From Kordia sp964351775 (GTDB taxonomy: Bacteria > Bacteroidota > Bacteroidia > Flavobacteriales > Flavobacteriaceae), in contig CAYGPQ010000002.1 in the NCBI GenBank assembly GCA_964351775.1, forward strand, positions 20,445-84,444: a stretch of 64,000 nucleotides of DNA. The letters are read 5' to 3'. Shown one piece after another: positions 8,380 to 17,289 of this stretch. Every line of letters begins with the position of its first letter. The first letter of the stretch is position 1. Position numbers and translations under genes: made by a program. The notes under the pieces were generated by a model. The model had not been told where the DNA came from, ran no database searches, and saw nothing but the letters and a program-made list of their open reading frames with translations.

Positions 8380-10428
8380 ATGTCTATACAACCTATAAAA
8401 TTATGTTTTCTAATAGCAACACTAATATGTGTTATTTCTGTAAAAGCACAACAAAATGCTTTGCAAAAAAAATACGATAGTATTGCAGAAATAATCGAAA
8501 AGACACGTGATAAAGATAGTGTGTTGCATTTATTAAATCTTCAAAAAGAACTAGCGCAAAAAGCAACTAACAAAAAACTGTTAGCCGATACAGAATATGC
8601 AATTGCGATGAAAAGTAATTATGGAGAATTGAAATCTACAGAAGGCTTTCAAAAAGCAATTGAATTATATAAAGAACTAAAAGATACGGCAGCATTGAGT
8701 AAAGCGCATGTTACGTTGGGACGCGCCTATCAATCGCAAAGCAAGTACAACGAAGCCTTCAAATCGGTAAATGAAGCCTTGAAATACGCAAAGGCACTTA
8801 ACGATCAAGAATTGATGATTAATGCCTATTCGTTCCGGTCAAATATTTATGGAAATTTTTCTCAAACCGACAACGCAATCAAAGACCTAAACGAAGCACA
8901 AAAAATAGCACTGAAATACAAAGACGGTGAAAAAATAGTGCCTATTCTACAAGGAAAAAGTTTTCTCTATTATTCAAAAGGATATTACGAAGAAGGTATT
9001 GCTTCTGTAAAAGAAATGATCGCTTATTTTGATAGCAAAAACAACAAGCGAAGCGTAGTTGTGTGGCGAAACAATTTAGGAATGATGTATGCAAGTTGTA
9101 ACTGTGTATCATTGGACGAGCAAAAAGAAAATATGCACGCTTCCATTGCGTTGGCGGACAGTATCAAATTTGGTTATGGAAAAGCGTATGCGTCTGTACA
9201 CTTGGCAAGGGCATTAATGAAAGAAAACGCATTTGACAGTGCGTATTACCATCTCGCGAAAGCGGACAAAGGATTGCCCAAAAAAGTGAATCCAAGTTTT
9301 TTGGGGTATCTCAATCAGACCAAAGGTGATTATTGGGCAAATATTGGCAACAAGCAAAATGCCATCAAACATTTTGAAATTGCATACGAAGTTTGGGACG
9401 ATCTCAATAAACTTACAGACAAAGAATATGTAGCAAAAGGACTCGCAACGCTTTACAAAGACAGCAACAAAAGCAGCAAAGCATTTTTCTATTTGGATAT
9501 CGCTGCTAAAATCAAAGATTCGCTAGTCAACAAATCAAAAATTGAAAAAGAAAAAGAGTTAGAACTCACATACGCATTCGATAAAAAACAATACAAAGAT
9601 AGTATTCAAAATGCGGAAGAAATGCAAGTATTGGCATTGCAAAATGAAAATGAAATTAAAGAAGAAAAGCATATTCAGCAAATTTTATTAGTACTATTCC
9701 TGTTAGCGTTAGCACTTGGAGGTTTTGCATATTACGCATATCAACGCAAAAAGAAAACTTCAAAAATACTCGACGAGAAAAATAAAATCATCGAAAAAGC
9801 TTTGCAGGAAAAACAATTACTACTCAAAGAAGTGCATCACCGAGTGAAGAATAACTTTCAAATTGTATCAAGTTTGCTCGAATTGCAAACCAAAGGGATT
9901 GAAGACGAAAAAGCATTGAGTTTAGCAAACGAAGGGAAAAACAGGGTAAAATCGATGGCGTTAATCCATCAAAAACTCTATCAAAACGAAACTGGACTGA
10001 TTGATTTTGACGAGTACATTCAAATATTGGTCAAAGAATTGTCCAGTATGTATGCTTCGGAGAAAAAAGTGCAAACCAATATCAACACAGAAAATATGTA
10101 TTTTGATGTGGATACGGCAATTCCATTAGGTTTAATTGTAAACGAATTGATCACAAACGCTTACAAATACGCCTTTGAAGCTGCTACGGACAATCAATTG
10201 AATATCTCCATCAATAAAGTGAATGAAGACGAATACAAACTCGTGGTATCCGACAATGGAAAAGGATTTGATGACACGCTTGATCTATCGAAAGTAAAAA
10301 GCTTAGGCTTGCGATTGGTAAGGCGATTGACCAAACAATTACAGGGCGATTTTATCTTAAAAAACGCGAATGGAGCAAGTTTTGAAATTACATTCAAGGA
10401 TACAAATAGAAGAGCATTAATAGACTAA
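8380..10428 (+). CDS. Sensor histidine kinase with periplasmic TPR repeats (HisKA_2 family)
   Basis: This 682-residue protein has a signal/anchor at residues 5-22. A helical TPR-type region covers about residues 80-370 and a transmembrane helix lies near residues 432-452. A short coiled coil follows, then the HisKA_2 dimerisation block EVHHRVKNNFQIVSSLLELQ with the phospho-acceptor at H486/H487. The C-terminal HATPase_c domain has the N box (VNELITNAYKYAF) and G1 box (VSDNGKGFDD). The gene ends 6 bases before a LytTR response regulator, so the two form a two-component system. The TPRs probably read a periplasmic protein or peptide signal, which is inference. Confidence 0.9.
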   Translation: MSIQPIKLCFLIATLICVISVKAQQNALQKKYDSIAEIIEKTRDKDSVLHLLNLQKELAQKATNKKLLADTEYAIAMKSNYGELKSTEGFQKAIELYKELKDTAALSKAHVTLGRAYQSQSKYNEAFKSVNEALKYAKALNDQELMINAYSFRSNIYGNFSQTDNAIKDLNEAQKIALKYKDGEKIVPILQGKSFLYYSKGYYEEGIASVKEMIAYFDSKNNKRSVVVWRNNLGMMYASCNCVSLDEQKENMHASIALADSIKFGYGKAYASVHLARALMKENAFDSAYYHLAKADKGLPKKVNPSFLGYLNQTKGDYWANIGNKQNAIKHFEIAYEVWDDLNKLTDKEYVAKGLATLYKDSNKSSKAFFYLDIAAKIKDSLVNKSKIEKEKELELTYAFDKKQYKDSIQNAEEMQVLALQNENEIKEEKHIQQILLVLFLLALALGGFAYYAYQRKKKTSKILDEKNKIIEKALQEKQLLLKEVHHRVKNNFQIVSSLLELQTKGIEDEKALSLANEGKNRVKSMALIHQKLYQNETGLIDFDEYIQILVKELSSMYASEKKVQTNINTENMYFDVDTAIPLGLIVNELITNAYKYAFEAATDNQLNISINKVNEDEYKLVVSDNGKGFDDTLDLSKVKSLGLRLVRRLTKQLQGDFILKNANGASFEITFKDTNRRALID

Positions 10429-10434
10429 AATCGT

Positions 10435-11157
10435 ATGAGTAAAGTTAAAATTTTAGTGGTTGAAGACGAAATTATCATCGCAGATCATATTTGTGATACC
10501 TTAGAAGATTTAGGATATGATGCGCTCGAACCTGTAATCAATTATACGGAAGCCATCGAAATGATTGAAGCTGAAAAACCAGATATTGCCATTCTAGACA
10601 TTCAACTATCAGGAAGAAAAACAGGCATTGATTTGGCGGAAACCATTCGAAGTAATTACGATTTTCCTTTTATATTTTTAACTTCGAACGCGGATCCATT
10701 GACGGTTTCAGAAGCAAAAAAAGTAATGCCGCCAGCATACTTAGTAAAACCATTTACGAAAGATGAATTGTATTCTTCCATTGAAATTGCACTATTCAAC
10801 TATTCCAAAAAAGTCGGAGAAATCAACGATGAGGAATTAATCATTAAAGACGCCTTTTTCATCAAAGAAAAAAATGCGTTTATCAAGCTAAAATTTGAAG
10901 ACATTCTATACATTAAAAGCGAACATGTATATGCGGAAATTCAACTCAAAAACAATCAAAAACATCTCATCAGAGGAAATCTGAATCAAATTATTACCAA
11001 GCTCAGTTCAAAATTTATCCGTTTGCATCGCAGTTATATTGTCAATTTGGAATACCTCGAACAAATAGATCAAAATGCAGTGGTCATTCAAAACATAAAC
11101 CTTCCAATTGGCAGAAAATACAAAGAAGCATTATTACAGAAAATCAGTTTGTTATAA
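10435..11157 (+). CDS. LytTR-type response regulator
   Basis: This 240-residue protein has a receiver domain (residues 1-125) with acidic pocket E10-D11, phospho-acceptor D55 (ILDIQLSG) and a K in the YLVKPF motif. A C-terminal LytTR DNA-binding domain (about residues 137-240) contains FIRLHRSYIVNL and LPIGRKYKEAL. It is co-transcribed with the upstream kinase (6-base gap) and is its likely partner. The combination of a TPR/HisKA_2 kinase and a LytTR regulator is common in Flavobacteriaceae. The target genes are not known. Confidence 0.93.
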   Translation: MSKVKILVVEDEIIIADHICDTLEDLGYDALEPVINYTEAIEMIEAEKPDIAILDIQLSGRKTGIDLAETIRSNYDFPFIFLTSNADPLTVSEAKKVMPPAYLVKPFTKDELYSSIEIALFNYSKKVGEINDEELIIKDAFFIKEKNAFIKLKFEDILYIKSEHVYAEIQLKNNQKHLIRGNLNQIITKLSSKFIRLHRSYIVNLEYLEQIDQNAVVIQNINLPIGRKYKEALLQKISLL

Positions 11158-11226
11158 TAACGATGTAAACGAACTTTGTTTCCATTTTTTTTCGTTTCTT
11201 GGCGAGATATTTCTTAGATTACTATC

Positions 11227-13002
11227 ATGCAAAACCCTATTGACTTCTACAAAGCACAAAAAAACAAATTTGAAGCCCAACTCAAAATTCAAAAGCGCAA
11301 ACTAAACCAATCAAGTGTGGTGCGATTGCTCGTTTTTTTAAGTATTGCTTTCGCGATATATCTCTTTTTTGGACAATGGAACTATGTCATCATTTCGTCT
11401 ATTATTGGAATGGCACTCTTTCTGTTTTTAGTATTTCGTCATGCCGATTTAGTCTATCACAGCAACCAACTAAAAGCATTAATTCAGTGTAATCAATTGG
11501 AAATTGACGTACTCAATGGTGATCTTACCAAATTGCCAACAGGTGAAGAATTTCTTAATCCAGCACATGAATTTAGTTACGATATTGATCTCTTTGGAAA
11601 TGCTTCATTTTTTCAATACCTAAACAGATCGACCACTCGTGAAGGAAAAAACAAACTCGCAGACTTGCTTGCGAGTAACCAAATTGATGAAATTTCCACA
11701 CGACAAGAAGCTATCCAAGAACTAGCGCAAAAAGGAGATTGGCGACAACATTTTTCGGCAATTGCACTCTTAATCAAAGTTGAAACGAGCTCTAAAAGTA
11801 TCACAGATTGGTTGGACAGTTACAAAAACTTCATTCCAAAAGCCATTCGGTATTTGCCAATGATTTTTTCGGTACTTTCAATAGCGGTCATCGCGTTGGC
11901 ATACTTTGAAATCATTCCGTTTTTATATGTAATTCTTTGGATAGGACTTGGCTTAGGAATCACAGGGAAATTCCTCAAAAACATTAATCAACTTTCTAAT
12001 CATACCAACAAAGCAAAAGATACCTTTCAGCAATACGGACAACTCTTAAATAGGATAGAAGATACCACATTTACAGCAACATTGCTCAAAGAAAAACAGC
12101 AAAACATTCACAGCGAAGTTCAAAAAGCATCCACTTTGGTTAGAGAATTCTCAAAACGAATTGATGCCTTGGACAATAGAAACAATATTTTGGTTGGAAT
12201 CTTTCTAAACGGACTCTTACTGTGGGACATTTCAAAATCGTATCAAATTGAAACATGGATTGCAAAACATAGTGCAAAAGTGGCGCAATGGTTTGAAGTG
12301 GTGACGTTTTTTGATGCGTACAACAGCTTAGGAAACTTTGCGTTTAACCATCCGAAATTTGTATATCCAACCATTACGGAGCAAGGAAATCAAGTATTAA
12401 ATGCCAAACAATTAGGACATCCGTTATTGCGAACCAGCAACAGAATTGACAACGATTTCAATATTGGAAACTCCGAATTCTTCATTGTTACGGGTGCAAA
12501 CATGGCTGGAAAAAGCACATTTCTCCGAACGGTTTCACTAAGTATTGTCATGGCAAATACAGGATTGCCAATCTGTGCAACAAGCGCCAACTATTCGCCT
12601 ATAAAACTCATTACAAGCATGCGTACGACGGATTCATTGGCAGAAGGCGCATCGTATTTCTTTTCGGAATTGCAACGCTTAAAAATGATTGTAGACAAAA
12701 TTAAAGACGACACCTATTTTATCATTCTAGATGAAATCCTCAAAGGAACCAACAGTCATGACAAAGCGATGGGTTCTAAAAAAATTGTGCAAAAATTGGC
12801 TTCTCAAAACGCAGCAGGAATCATTGCGACACACGATTTAAGTTTGTGTGAATTGGAAAAAGACATCGATCAAGTCAAAAACTACTTCTTCGATGCAGAA
12901 ATCATCAACGACGAATTGTTCTTTGGCTATCTGCTCAAAAAAGGAATCTGTTCCAATATGAATGCTTCGTTTTTACTAAAGAAAATGAAAATAGTAGAAT
13001 AG
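11227..13002 (+). CDS. MutS-family ATPase with predicted membrane helices
   Basis: This 591-residue protein has a C-terminal MutS ATPase domain. Walker A is GANMAGKST (G423-T431), Walker B is FIILDE (D502-E503), and there is a later ATHD motif and a TNSHDKA signature. The N-terminal mismatch-recognition and connector domains of classic MutS (about 850 residues) are missing. Instead there are hydrophobic segments near residues 32-50 and 54-70, and again near 208-226 and 230-246, which look like paired transmembrane helices around a short lever-like region. Bacteroidota genomes are known to carry such short MutS relatives, usually named MutS. A role in ordinary mismatch repair is doubtful. No strong promoter was recognised upstream. 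Confidence 0.88.
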   Translation: MQNPIDFYKAQKNKFEAQLKIQKRKLNQSSVVRLLVFLSIAFAIYLFFGQWNYVIISSIIGMALFLFLVFRHADLVYHSNQLKALIQCNQLEIDVLNGDLTKLPTGEEFLNPAHEFSYDIDLFGNASFFQYLNRSTTREGKNKLADLLASNQIDEISTRQEAIQELAQKGDWRQHFSAIALLIKVETSSKSITDWLDSYKNFIPKAIRYLPMIFSVLSIAVIALAYFEIIPFLYVILWIGLGLGITGKFLKNINQLSNHTNKAKDTFQQYGQLLNRIEDTTFTATLLKEKQQNIHSEVQKASTLVREFSKRIDALDNRNNILVGIFLNGLLLWDISKSYQIETWIAKHSAKVAQWFEVVTFFDAYNSLGNFAFNHPKFVYPTITEQGNQVLNAKQLGHPLLRTSNRIDNDFNIGNSEFFIVTGANMAGKSTFLRTVSLSIVMANTGLPICATSANYSPIKLITSMRTTDSLAEGASYFFSELQRLKMIVDKIKDDTYFIILDEILKGTNSHDKAMGSKKIVQKLASQNAAGIIATHDLSLCELEKDIDQVKNYFFDAEIINDELFFGYLLKKGICSNMNASFLLKKMKIVE

Positions 13003-13032
13003 TATACTTCTGTATTCGTTCAATAAAAATTA

Positions 13033-13074
13033 CAAAAAACACCGAGAACAATCTGTGATAACAAGTCGTTCTCG
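13033..13074 (-). terminator. Terminator of the first precursor-peptide gene
   Basis: The stem CGAGAAC (13043-13049) pairs with GTTCTCG (13068-13074). Read leftward it is followed by six U (13034-13039), just downstream of the leftward peptide gene. It could also slow transcripts arriving from the rightward MutS-like gene. Confidence 0.55.
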
Positions 13075-13087
13075 ATATCATTACATT

Positions 13088-13282
13088 TTAAATCGTACAA
13101 GGATTTCCATTTTCATCTTGTCCATTTCCTATGGTGTGCGTACAACGATGTTGATCTGTAAAAGCACAAATATTTGTTTGACAAAATGTTGTTGCTCCAC
13201 CAACAATTGAATTTTCGTTTCCTAATCTAGAAATCTTTGACGTTTTTAAAGACAATTTTTTGCCTAAATGCTGTTTTTTCAT
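13088..13282 (-). CDS. Double-glycine precursor peptide (class I lanthipeptide-like)
   Basis: This 64-residue peptide has a leader of the kind found in Bacteroidota class I lanthipeptide and related natural-product precursors: MKKxxxxKKLxLKTxxIS, ending in IVGG with glycines at 28-29. The putative core (30-64) has four cysteines (C34, C39, C47, C62) and several Thr. Its end, CTHTIGNG-x4-G-x-PC, is shared with the neighbouring peptide. A terminator follows it. No LanB/LanC, peptidase-transporter or other maturation gene is visible in the window, so it is an orphan precursor. The assignment as a gene is strong. Assignment as a lanthipeptide is an inference from leader and core composition. Confidence 0.75.
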   Translation of the reverse strand: MKKQHLGKKLSLKTSKISRLGNENSIVGGATTFCQTNICAFTDQHRCTHTIGNGQDENGNPCTI

Positions 13283-13404
13283 ATTAAATGATTTTAATTG
13301 TTAAAGTGTAAATGAATTACATTTTAATGGCTTAAAAAAAACATACAAACCGTAATTCGATAATTAAAGGACAAAACGGAGCGGTTTTCTAAATCAAAGC
13401 CAAC

Positions 13405-13457
13405 AAAAAACTTACACTAAAAACTGATATGATAGCATCAAGTTTTAATGTAAGTTT
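13405..13457 (-). terminator. Terminator of the second precursor-peptide gene
   Basis: AAACTTACA (13408-13416) pairs with TGTAAGTTT (13449-13457) and an inner AAAACT/AGTTTT stem extends the hairpin. Leftward it ends in a U-rich run. The two peptide genes therefore look like separate transcription units. Confidence 0.6.
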
Positions 13458-13483
13458 CAATTTGTTAGCGTTACTTTTTTAGA

Positions 13484-13729
13484 TTAATATCTACATGGAG
13501 TTCCATCTGGATTTAGACCATTTCCAATAGTATGAGTACAGTAAAGCGCTTCTGTAATTTCAATAGGTTCTTGAACAGTTTTACAGGTTTCAACATCCGA
13601 AATAATACACGGATTTTCTGTAAATCGAACAGCAACCGCAAGACCTCCACGAATGGTGTTGAGGTTAGACACTGCTGAAATAGTAGTTGTTCTAAGCACT
13701 AATTTTTTTTGAAAATTTTGTTTTTTCAT
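13484..13729 (-). CDS. Double-glycine precursor peptide, paralogue (class I lanthipeptide-like)
   Basis: This 81-residue peptide has a leader of exactly the same length as its downstream neighbour (MKKQNFQKKLVLRTTTIS, double glycine at 28-29). The core (30-81) is longer, with C41, C49, C64 and C79. The last two cysteines sit in the same CTHTIGNG-x4-G-x-PC frame as in the 64-residue peptide, 15 residues apart in both, while the first part of the core is unrelated. This suggests duplication followed by fast divergence of the middle. No modification enzyme is nearby. Confidence 0.75.
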   Translation of the reverse strand: MKKQNFQKKLVLRTTTISAVSNLNTIRGGLAVAVRFTENPCIISDVETCKTVQEPIEITEALYCTHTIGNGLNPDGTPCRY

Positions 13730-14107
13730 AAGAATAAAGTTTTTGGTTATCTACTAAAAATACTGATTTTCAAGATATTCTAATGTTAAAAATAATATTT
13801 TCTTACGTAACGTACGTAATTTCGATAAAATTGAATGGTGTATCATCGAATTGGTTTTGCATAATAATTCACTAGTGTCTGATAAAACCATTTCAATTTT
13901 TTGCGAAAACTTTGCTGCAAAAGAGTTTGTAAGATGTTTCTATAAAATCATCAAGTTTTTGTGAGTAATTTTAAAGTGAAAATGGTATTAGATAGTTACG
14001 ATGCTGTCTTTATTCTATAATCTAACAGCGCAGCGGTCTTAAATCTTATATCGGGCTACAGGGATAAAAATTATTCAAAAAAAGAGATAAAATTCAAAAA
14101 ACCGAAT

Positions 14108-14115
14108 TACTTTTG
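14108..14115 (+). promoter_or_regulatory. -7 box of the riboswitch-controlled transcript
   Basis: TACTTTTG matches TAnnTTTG and would start transcription just before the riboswitch aptamer. No clear TTTG -33 element is present at the expected distance. Confidence 0.45.
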
Positions 14116-14119
14116 CAGC

Positions 14120-14212
14120 ATCTCAAAGGGGTGCAATTTGAATTATATTCAAAACGCTGAGATTATACCCAATGAACCTGGGCAGGTAATGCTGCCAAGG
14201 GACGGATCAGAT
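14120..14212 (+). promoter_or_regulatory. TPP riboswitch (THI element)
   Basis: The conserved thiamin pyrophosphate aptamer is recognisable: GGGGTGC (14128-14134), the core CTGAGATTATACCC (14157-14170), then GAACCTG, a GGCAG/CTGCC stem and AAGGGA ending near 14202. It lies on the same strand about 110 bases before a TonB-dependent receptor gene. The family is known to repress thiamin genes when TPP is plentiful. The mechanism here (termination or translation block) is not obvious from the leader. Confidence 0.93.
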
Positions 14213-14323
14213 CTTTTTAAAAAGGATTTGGTATGCCGACAGTCATAGTCTGTCAATAGTATTTATCTAATTTTTAACCAAGAATAATTACCCCTTTTAT
14301 TCGTAACAAAACGTATTACGAAT

Positions 14324-16711
14324 ATGAAGAATTTATTCGCTTTTTTATGCCTTTTTGTGCTGTCAGTCAGTATGCAGGCGCAGAATTTTACACTCTCAGG
14401 AACCATTTCAGATGAATCTGAAGCGCCATTGCCGAGCACTACTATTTTTGTCAAAGAAACTAGCAATGGAACTATTTCCGACATGGAAGGAAAGTACCTT
14501 TTAAAACTTCCCAAAGGAACGTATACGATTGTGGTACGCATGCCTTTACAATCGGTTGAAAAAACAGTTACCATTACGAAAGATACCGTTTTAAATTTTA
14601 GCTTAGCGAAGTCGCCAGAAGCTTTGGACGCGGTTTTAATTTCGGCGGTTCGTGTCAATGCCGATTCGCCAATCACGTATTCCAACATAGAAAAAGAGGA
14701 AATTTCCAAACGAAATTTGGGGCAAGATGTTCCGGTGTTAATGAACTTTATGCCTTCGGTAGTGACCACTTCGGATGCAGGTGCAGGCGTTGGATATACA
14801 GGAATTAGAGTGCGTGGTAGTGATGCCACACGTGTAAATGTTACCATTAACGGAATTCCATATAACGATGCGGAAAGTCAAGGAACATTTTGGGTAAATA
14901 TGCCCGATTTGGCTTCGTCTACGGAAAGTATTCAGTTGCAACGTGGTGTTGGAACATCTACCAATGGATCAGGAGCTTTTGGAGCAAGTTTGAGTTTACT
15001 TACGGATGCAGTTTCAGAAAAAGCAAATGGAGAAATTTCAAACTCATTTGGAAGTTTCAATACCAGAAAACACACGGTAAAATTTAGCACAGGAAAACTA
15101 GATGAACATTTTGAATTGGCAGGACGTTTGTCAAAAATAAAATCAGATGGTTATATTGATCGTGCTTCTTCGGACTTAAGTGCCTACTTTTTGCAAGCTT
15201 CGTATGTAGATGATAATACCTTACTTAAAGCTTTGGCTTTTGGCGGACATGAAATCACCTATCAAGCTTGGAACGGAATTGATAAAGAAACCTTAGAAAC
15301 CAATAGAACGTTCAATCCTTCTGGGCAATTTACAGATGAAAACGGAAATGTGCGCTTTCATGACAATGAAGTTGATAATTACCGTCAAGATCATTACCAA
15401 TTTCACTGGAATCAGAAACTTTCAGAAACTTGGACAACAAATGTAGGATTAAACTATACGCAAGGTCGCGGTTTTTTTGAGCAATACAAAGAAGACGAAT
15501 CGTTTGCGGAGTATGGTTTTGAAGAAATTGTGGTGAATGGAACGACCATTAATGAAACAGATTTGATCAGAAGGCGTTGGTTAGACAATGATTTTTATGT
15601 CATCAACCTAAATGCAAATTATAAAAAGGACAACTTGGATATGGATTTCGGAGCGTTCTTAGGTGTATATGATGGCGATCATTTTGGAGAAGTAATCTGG
15701 GCGCGTTTTGCAAGTGATAGCGAAATCAGAGATCGTTATTATGATGGAAATGGAAAGAAAAACGATCTAAGCTTCTTCACAAAAGCTACTATTCGTGTCA
15801 ACGATAAAGTGAGCTTATTTGGAGATTTGCAATTGCGAAATGTGAGCTATAAAACTTCAGGATTAAGCTCGGATGTAGTACCTTTTACTATTGATGAAAA
15901 TTATACATTTTTCAATCCAAAAGCAGGAATTAATTACAAAGTAAACAGCAATAACAGTGTATATTTTTCCTATGCGAGAGCAAATAGAGAACCAAATCGA
16001 AGTGATTTTGAAAACAACAATGCTGTAAAGCCCGAGCAATTGGACGATTTTGAATTGGGATGGCGTTGGAAAGGCGAAAACTTTACGGTAAATTCAAATG
16101 TATATTATATGTTATACAACGATCAATTGGTATTAACTGGCGCGTTGGACGATACTGGCTCACCCTTGCGAACCAATAGCGGAAAAAGCTACCGTTTGGG
16201 ATTAGAAATTGAGGCAACTTTTAAATTAAGTGAGCAATTTACTCTTAGACCAAATGTAGCAATCAGCACCAATAAAAACAAAGATTTCGTGACATCACAA
16301 AACGGAAGTTTGGTCAATTTAGGAAACACAAACATTTCGTTTTCGCCAGATTTTGTGGCAGGAAATATACTGTCGTATGCACCATCAAACACTTTTCAGG
16401 TGTCTTTATTATCTAAATATGTAGGCGAGCAATATATGGGAAATATTGATTCAGAGGTTTCAAAATTAGACAGTTATTTTATCAATGACTTCCATCTAAA
16501 CTATGAAATCAAAATGAATTCCATTTTTGAATCGATTACCTTTTCAGGATTGATCAATAATATTTTTGGTGTCGAATATGTCTCTAACGGATACTTCTTT
16601 ACATTCGATGATACGTGGTCAACGCCAGGAACAACAACAACCATTGAAGGCGCAGGATTCTATCCGCAAGCTACTAGAAACTTCTTAGTTGGAATGACCT
16701 TGAAATTCTAG
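14324..16711 (+). CDS. TonB-dependent receptor under TPP control (probable thiamin uptake)
   Basis: This 795-residue outer-membrane receptor has a signal peptide ending at SMQAQ and a carboxypeptidase-regulatory-like domain (about residues 22-105). A plug domain follows (DVPVLMNFMPSVV ... TGIRVRGSDATRVNVTINGIPYNDAESQGTFW is its typical core, about 120-230). The 22-strand barrel ends in a terminal phenylalanine (MTLKF). Its TPP riboswitch implies that it imports thiamin or a thiamin precursor, as proposed for TPP-regulated receptors in Bacteroidota. No inner-membrane thiamin transporter or tenA-like gene follows. A terminator closes the unit. Confidence 0.9.
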   Translation: MKNLFAFLCLFVLSVSMQAQNFTLSGTISDESEAPLPSTTIFVKETSNGTISDMEGKYLLKLPKGTYTIVVRMPLQSVEKTVTITKDTVLNFSLAKSPEALDAVLISAVRVNADSPITYSNIEKEEISKRNLGQDVPVLMNFMPSVVTTSDAGAGVGYTGIRVRGSDATRVNVTINGIPYNDAESQGTFWVNMPDLASSTESIQLQRGVGTSTNGSGAFGASLSLLTDAVSEKANGEISNSFGSFNTRKHTVKFSTGKLDEHFELAGRLSKIKSDGYIDRASSDLSAYFLQASYVDDNTLLKALAFGGHEITYQAWNGIDKETLETNRTFNPSGQFTDENGNVRFHDNEVDNYRQDHYQFHWNQKLSETWTTNVGLNYTQGRGFFEQYKEDESFAEYGFEEIVVNGTTINETDLIRRRWLDNDFYVINLNANYKKDNLDMDFGAFLGVYDGDHFGEVIWARFASDSEIRDRYYDGNGKKNDLSFFTKATIRVNDKVSLFGDLQLRNVSYKTSGLSSDVVPFTIDENYTFFNPKAGINYKVNSNNSVYFSYARANREPNRSDFENNNAVKPEQLDDFELGWRWKGENFTVNSNVYYMLYNDQLVLTGALDDTGSPLRTNSGKSYRLGLEIEATFKLSEQFTLRPNVAISTNKNKDFVTSQNGSLVNLGNTNISFSPDFVAGNILSYAPSNTFQVSLLSKYVGEQYMGNIDSEVSKLDSYFINDFHLNYEIKMNSIFESITFSGLINNIFGVEYVSNGYFFTFDDTWSTPGTTTTIEGAGFYPQATRNFLVGMTLKF

Positions 16712-16735
16712 CAAATACCAATCATATTATATGCA

Positions 16736-16763
16736 AAAAGCGACTTGAAAAAGTCGCTTTTTT
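16736..16763. terminator. Bidirectional terminator between convergent genes
   Basis: AAAAAGCGACTT (16736-16747) pairs with AAGTCGCTTTTT (16752-16763) across a GAAA loop. A run of T follows on the + strand and the mirrored run follows on the - strand, so it can serve both the receptor and the convergent leftward genes. Its edge overlaps the stop codon of the latter. Confidence 0.85.
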
Positions 16764-17289
16764 AGTTAGTCTTCAATTTTCTTAACAATTTAATATCGTC
16801 TGCTACATATTTAATGTGAGTAGAAGCGCCATTGCAATAAATATATAGATGCTGTGACTTCTCATAGAACATTTTTTCAGTTTTAGGAATCCGCTTAGCA
16901 TAAATTAAATACTCTTTGTCAAGCATTAATAATGGCGATATATTGCTAAATATTCTTGAATATACTGTGATTTTCTTTTTAGATGCCCCTTTAAATTGTT
17001 CTGTGACCTCCAAAACATACCAATATTTTTGAATAGGTAAAAAATGTATCGGTTTTCCGTCTTCTCCAATATCAGAAGCTTCTAAGGTTTCTTTTCGAAT
17101 AATCTCAACTACTTTTCCTGTAAACACATATTCAGAAGTCTGAAATTCTTTAAGTACAACAGGTTCCACAACCATTCCTGGATATTCAACACACAATCTA
17201 TTAGAATGAATGCTATCAATGACAGCTCTTTCTCTTTGAGAAAAAACAAAGGTGGGAAGTATGATAATAAGTAGTAAAAAATGTTTCAT
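16762..17289 (-). CDS. Hypothetical secreted protein, possibly OB/NTR-like fold
   Basis: This 175-residue protein has a signal peptide (cleavage near PTFVFSQ). The middle has alternating strands (YVFTGKVVEII, KYWYVLEVTEQFKG, KKITVYSRIF) of the kind seen in secreted NTR/TIMP-like barrels, but only a few cysteines, so the fold is a guess. Its ATG abuts the stop of the upstream Rieske-like gene, so the two are translated from one leftward transcript. Function is unknown. Confidence 0.7.
   Translation of the reverse strand: MKHFLLLIIILPTFVFSQRERAVIDSIHSNRLCVEYPGMVVEPVVLKEFQTSEYVFTGKVVEIIRKETLEASDIGEDGKPIHFLPIQKYWYVLEVTEQFKGASKKKITVYSRIFSNISPLLMLDKEYLIYAKRIPKTEKMFYEKSQHLYIYCNGASTHIKYVADDIKLLRKLKTN

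Larger units (their letters stand above)
13730..14323. other. Intergenic region between precursor peptide and TonB receptor
   Basis: This stretch has no gene. The left part holds the leftward upstream region of the 81-residue peptide and an inverted repeat TTACGT-N5-ACGTAA at 13803-13819, a possible operator. The middle (13830-14100) shows nothing I can name. The right part holds a promoter, the TPP riboswitch and its downstream leader. A weak hairpin GACAG/CTGTC at 14238-14254 lies between riboswitch and start codon and may take part in switching. Confidence 0.6.

Noticed and set aside
13870..13889. CACTAGTGTCTGATAAAACC looks like the terminal sequence of some insertion elements.
   Set aside because: No matching second end and no transposase were found near it, so there is no support beyond a vague resemblance.
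14263..14847. A 194-residue minus-strand open frame overlapping the thiamin-type receptor start.
   Set aside because: It is antisense to the signal peptide and plug domain of the receptor and has no recognisable content.
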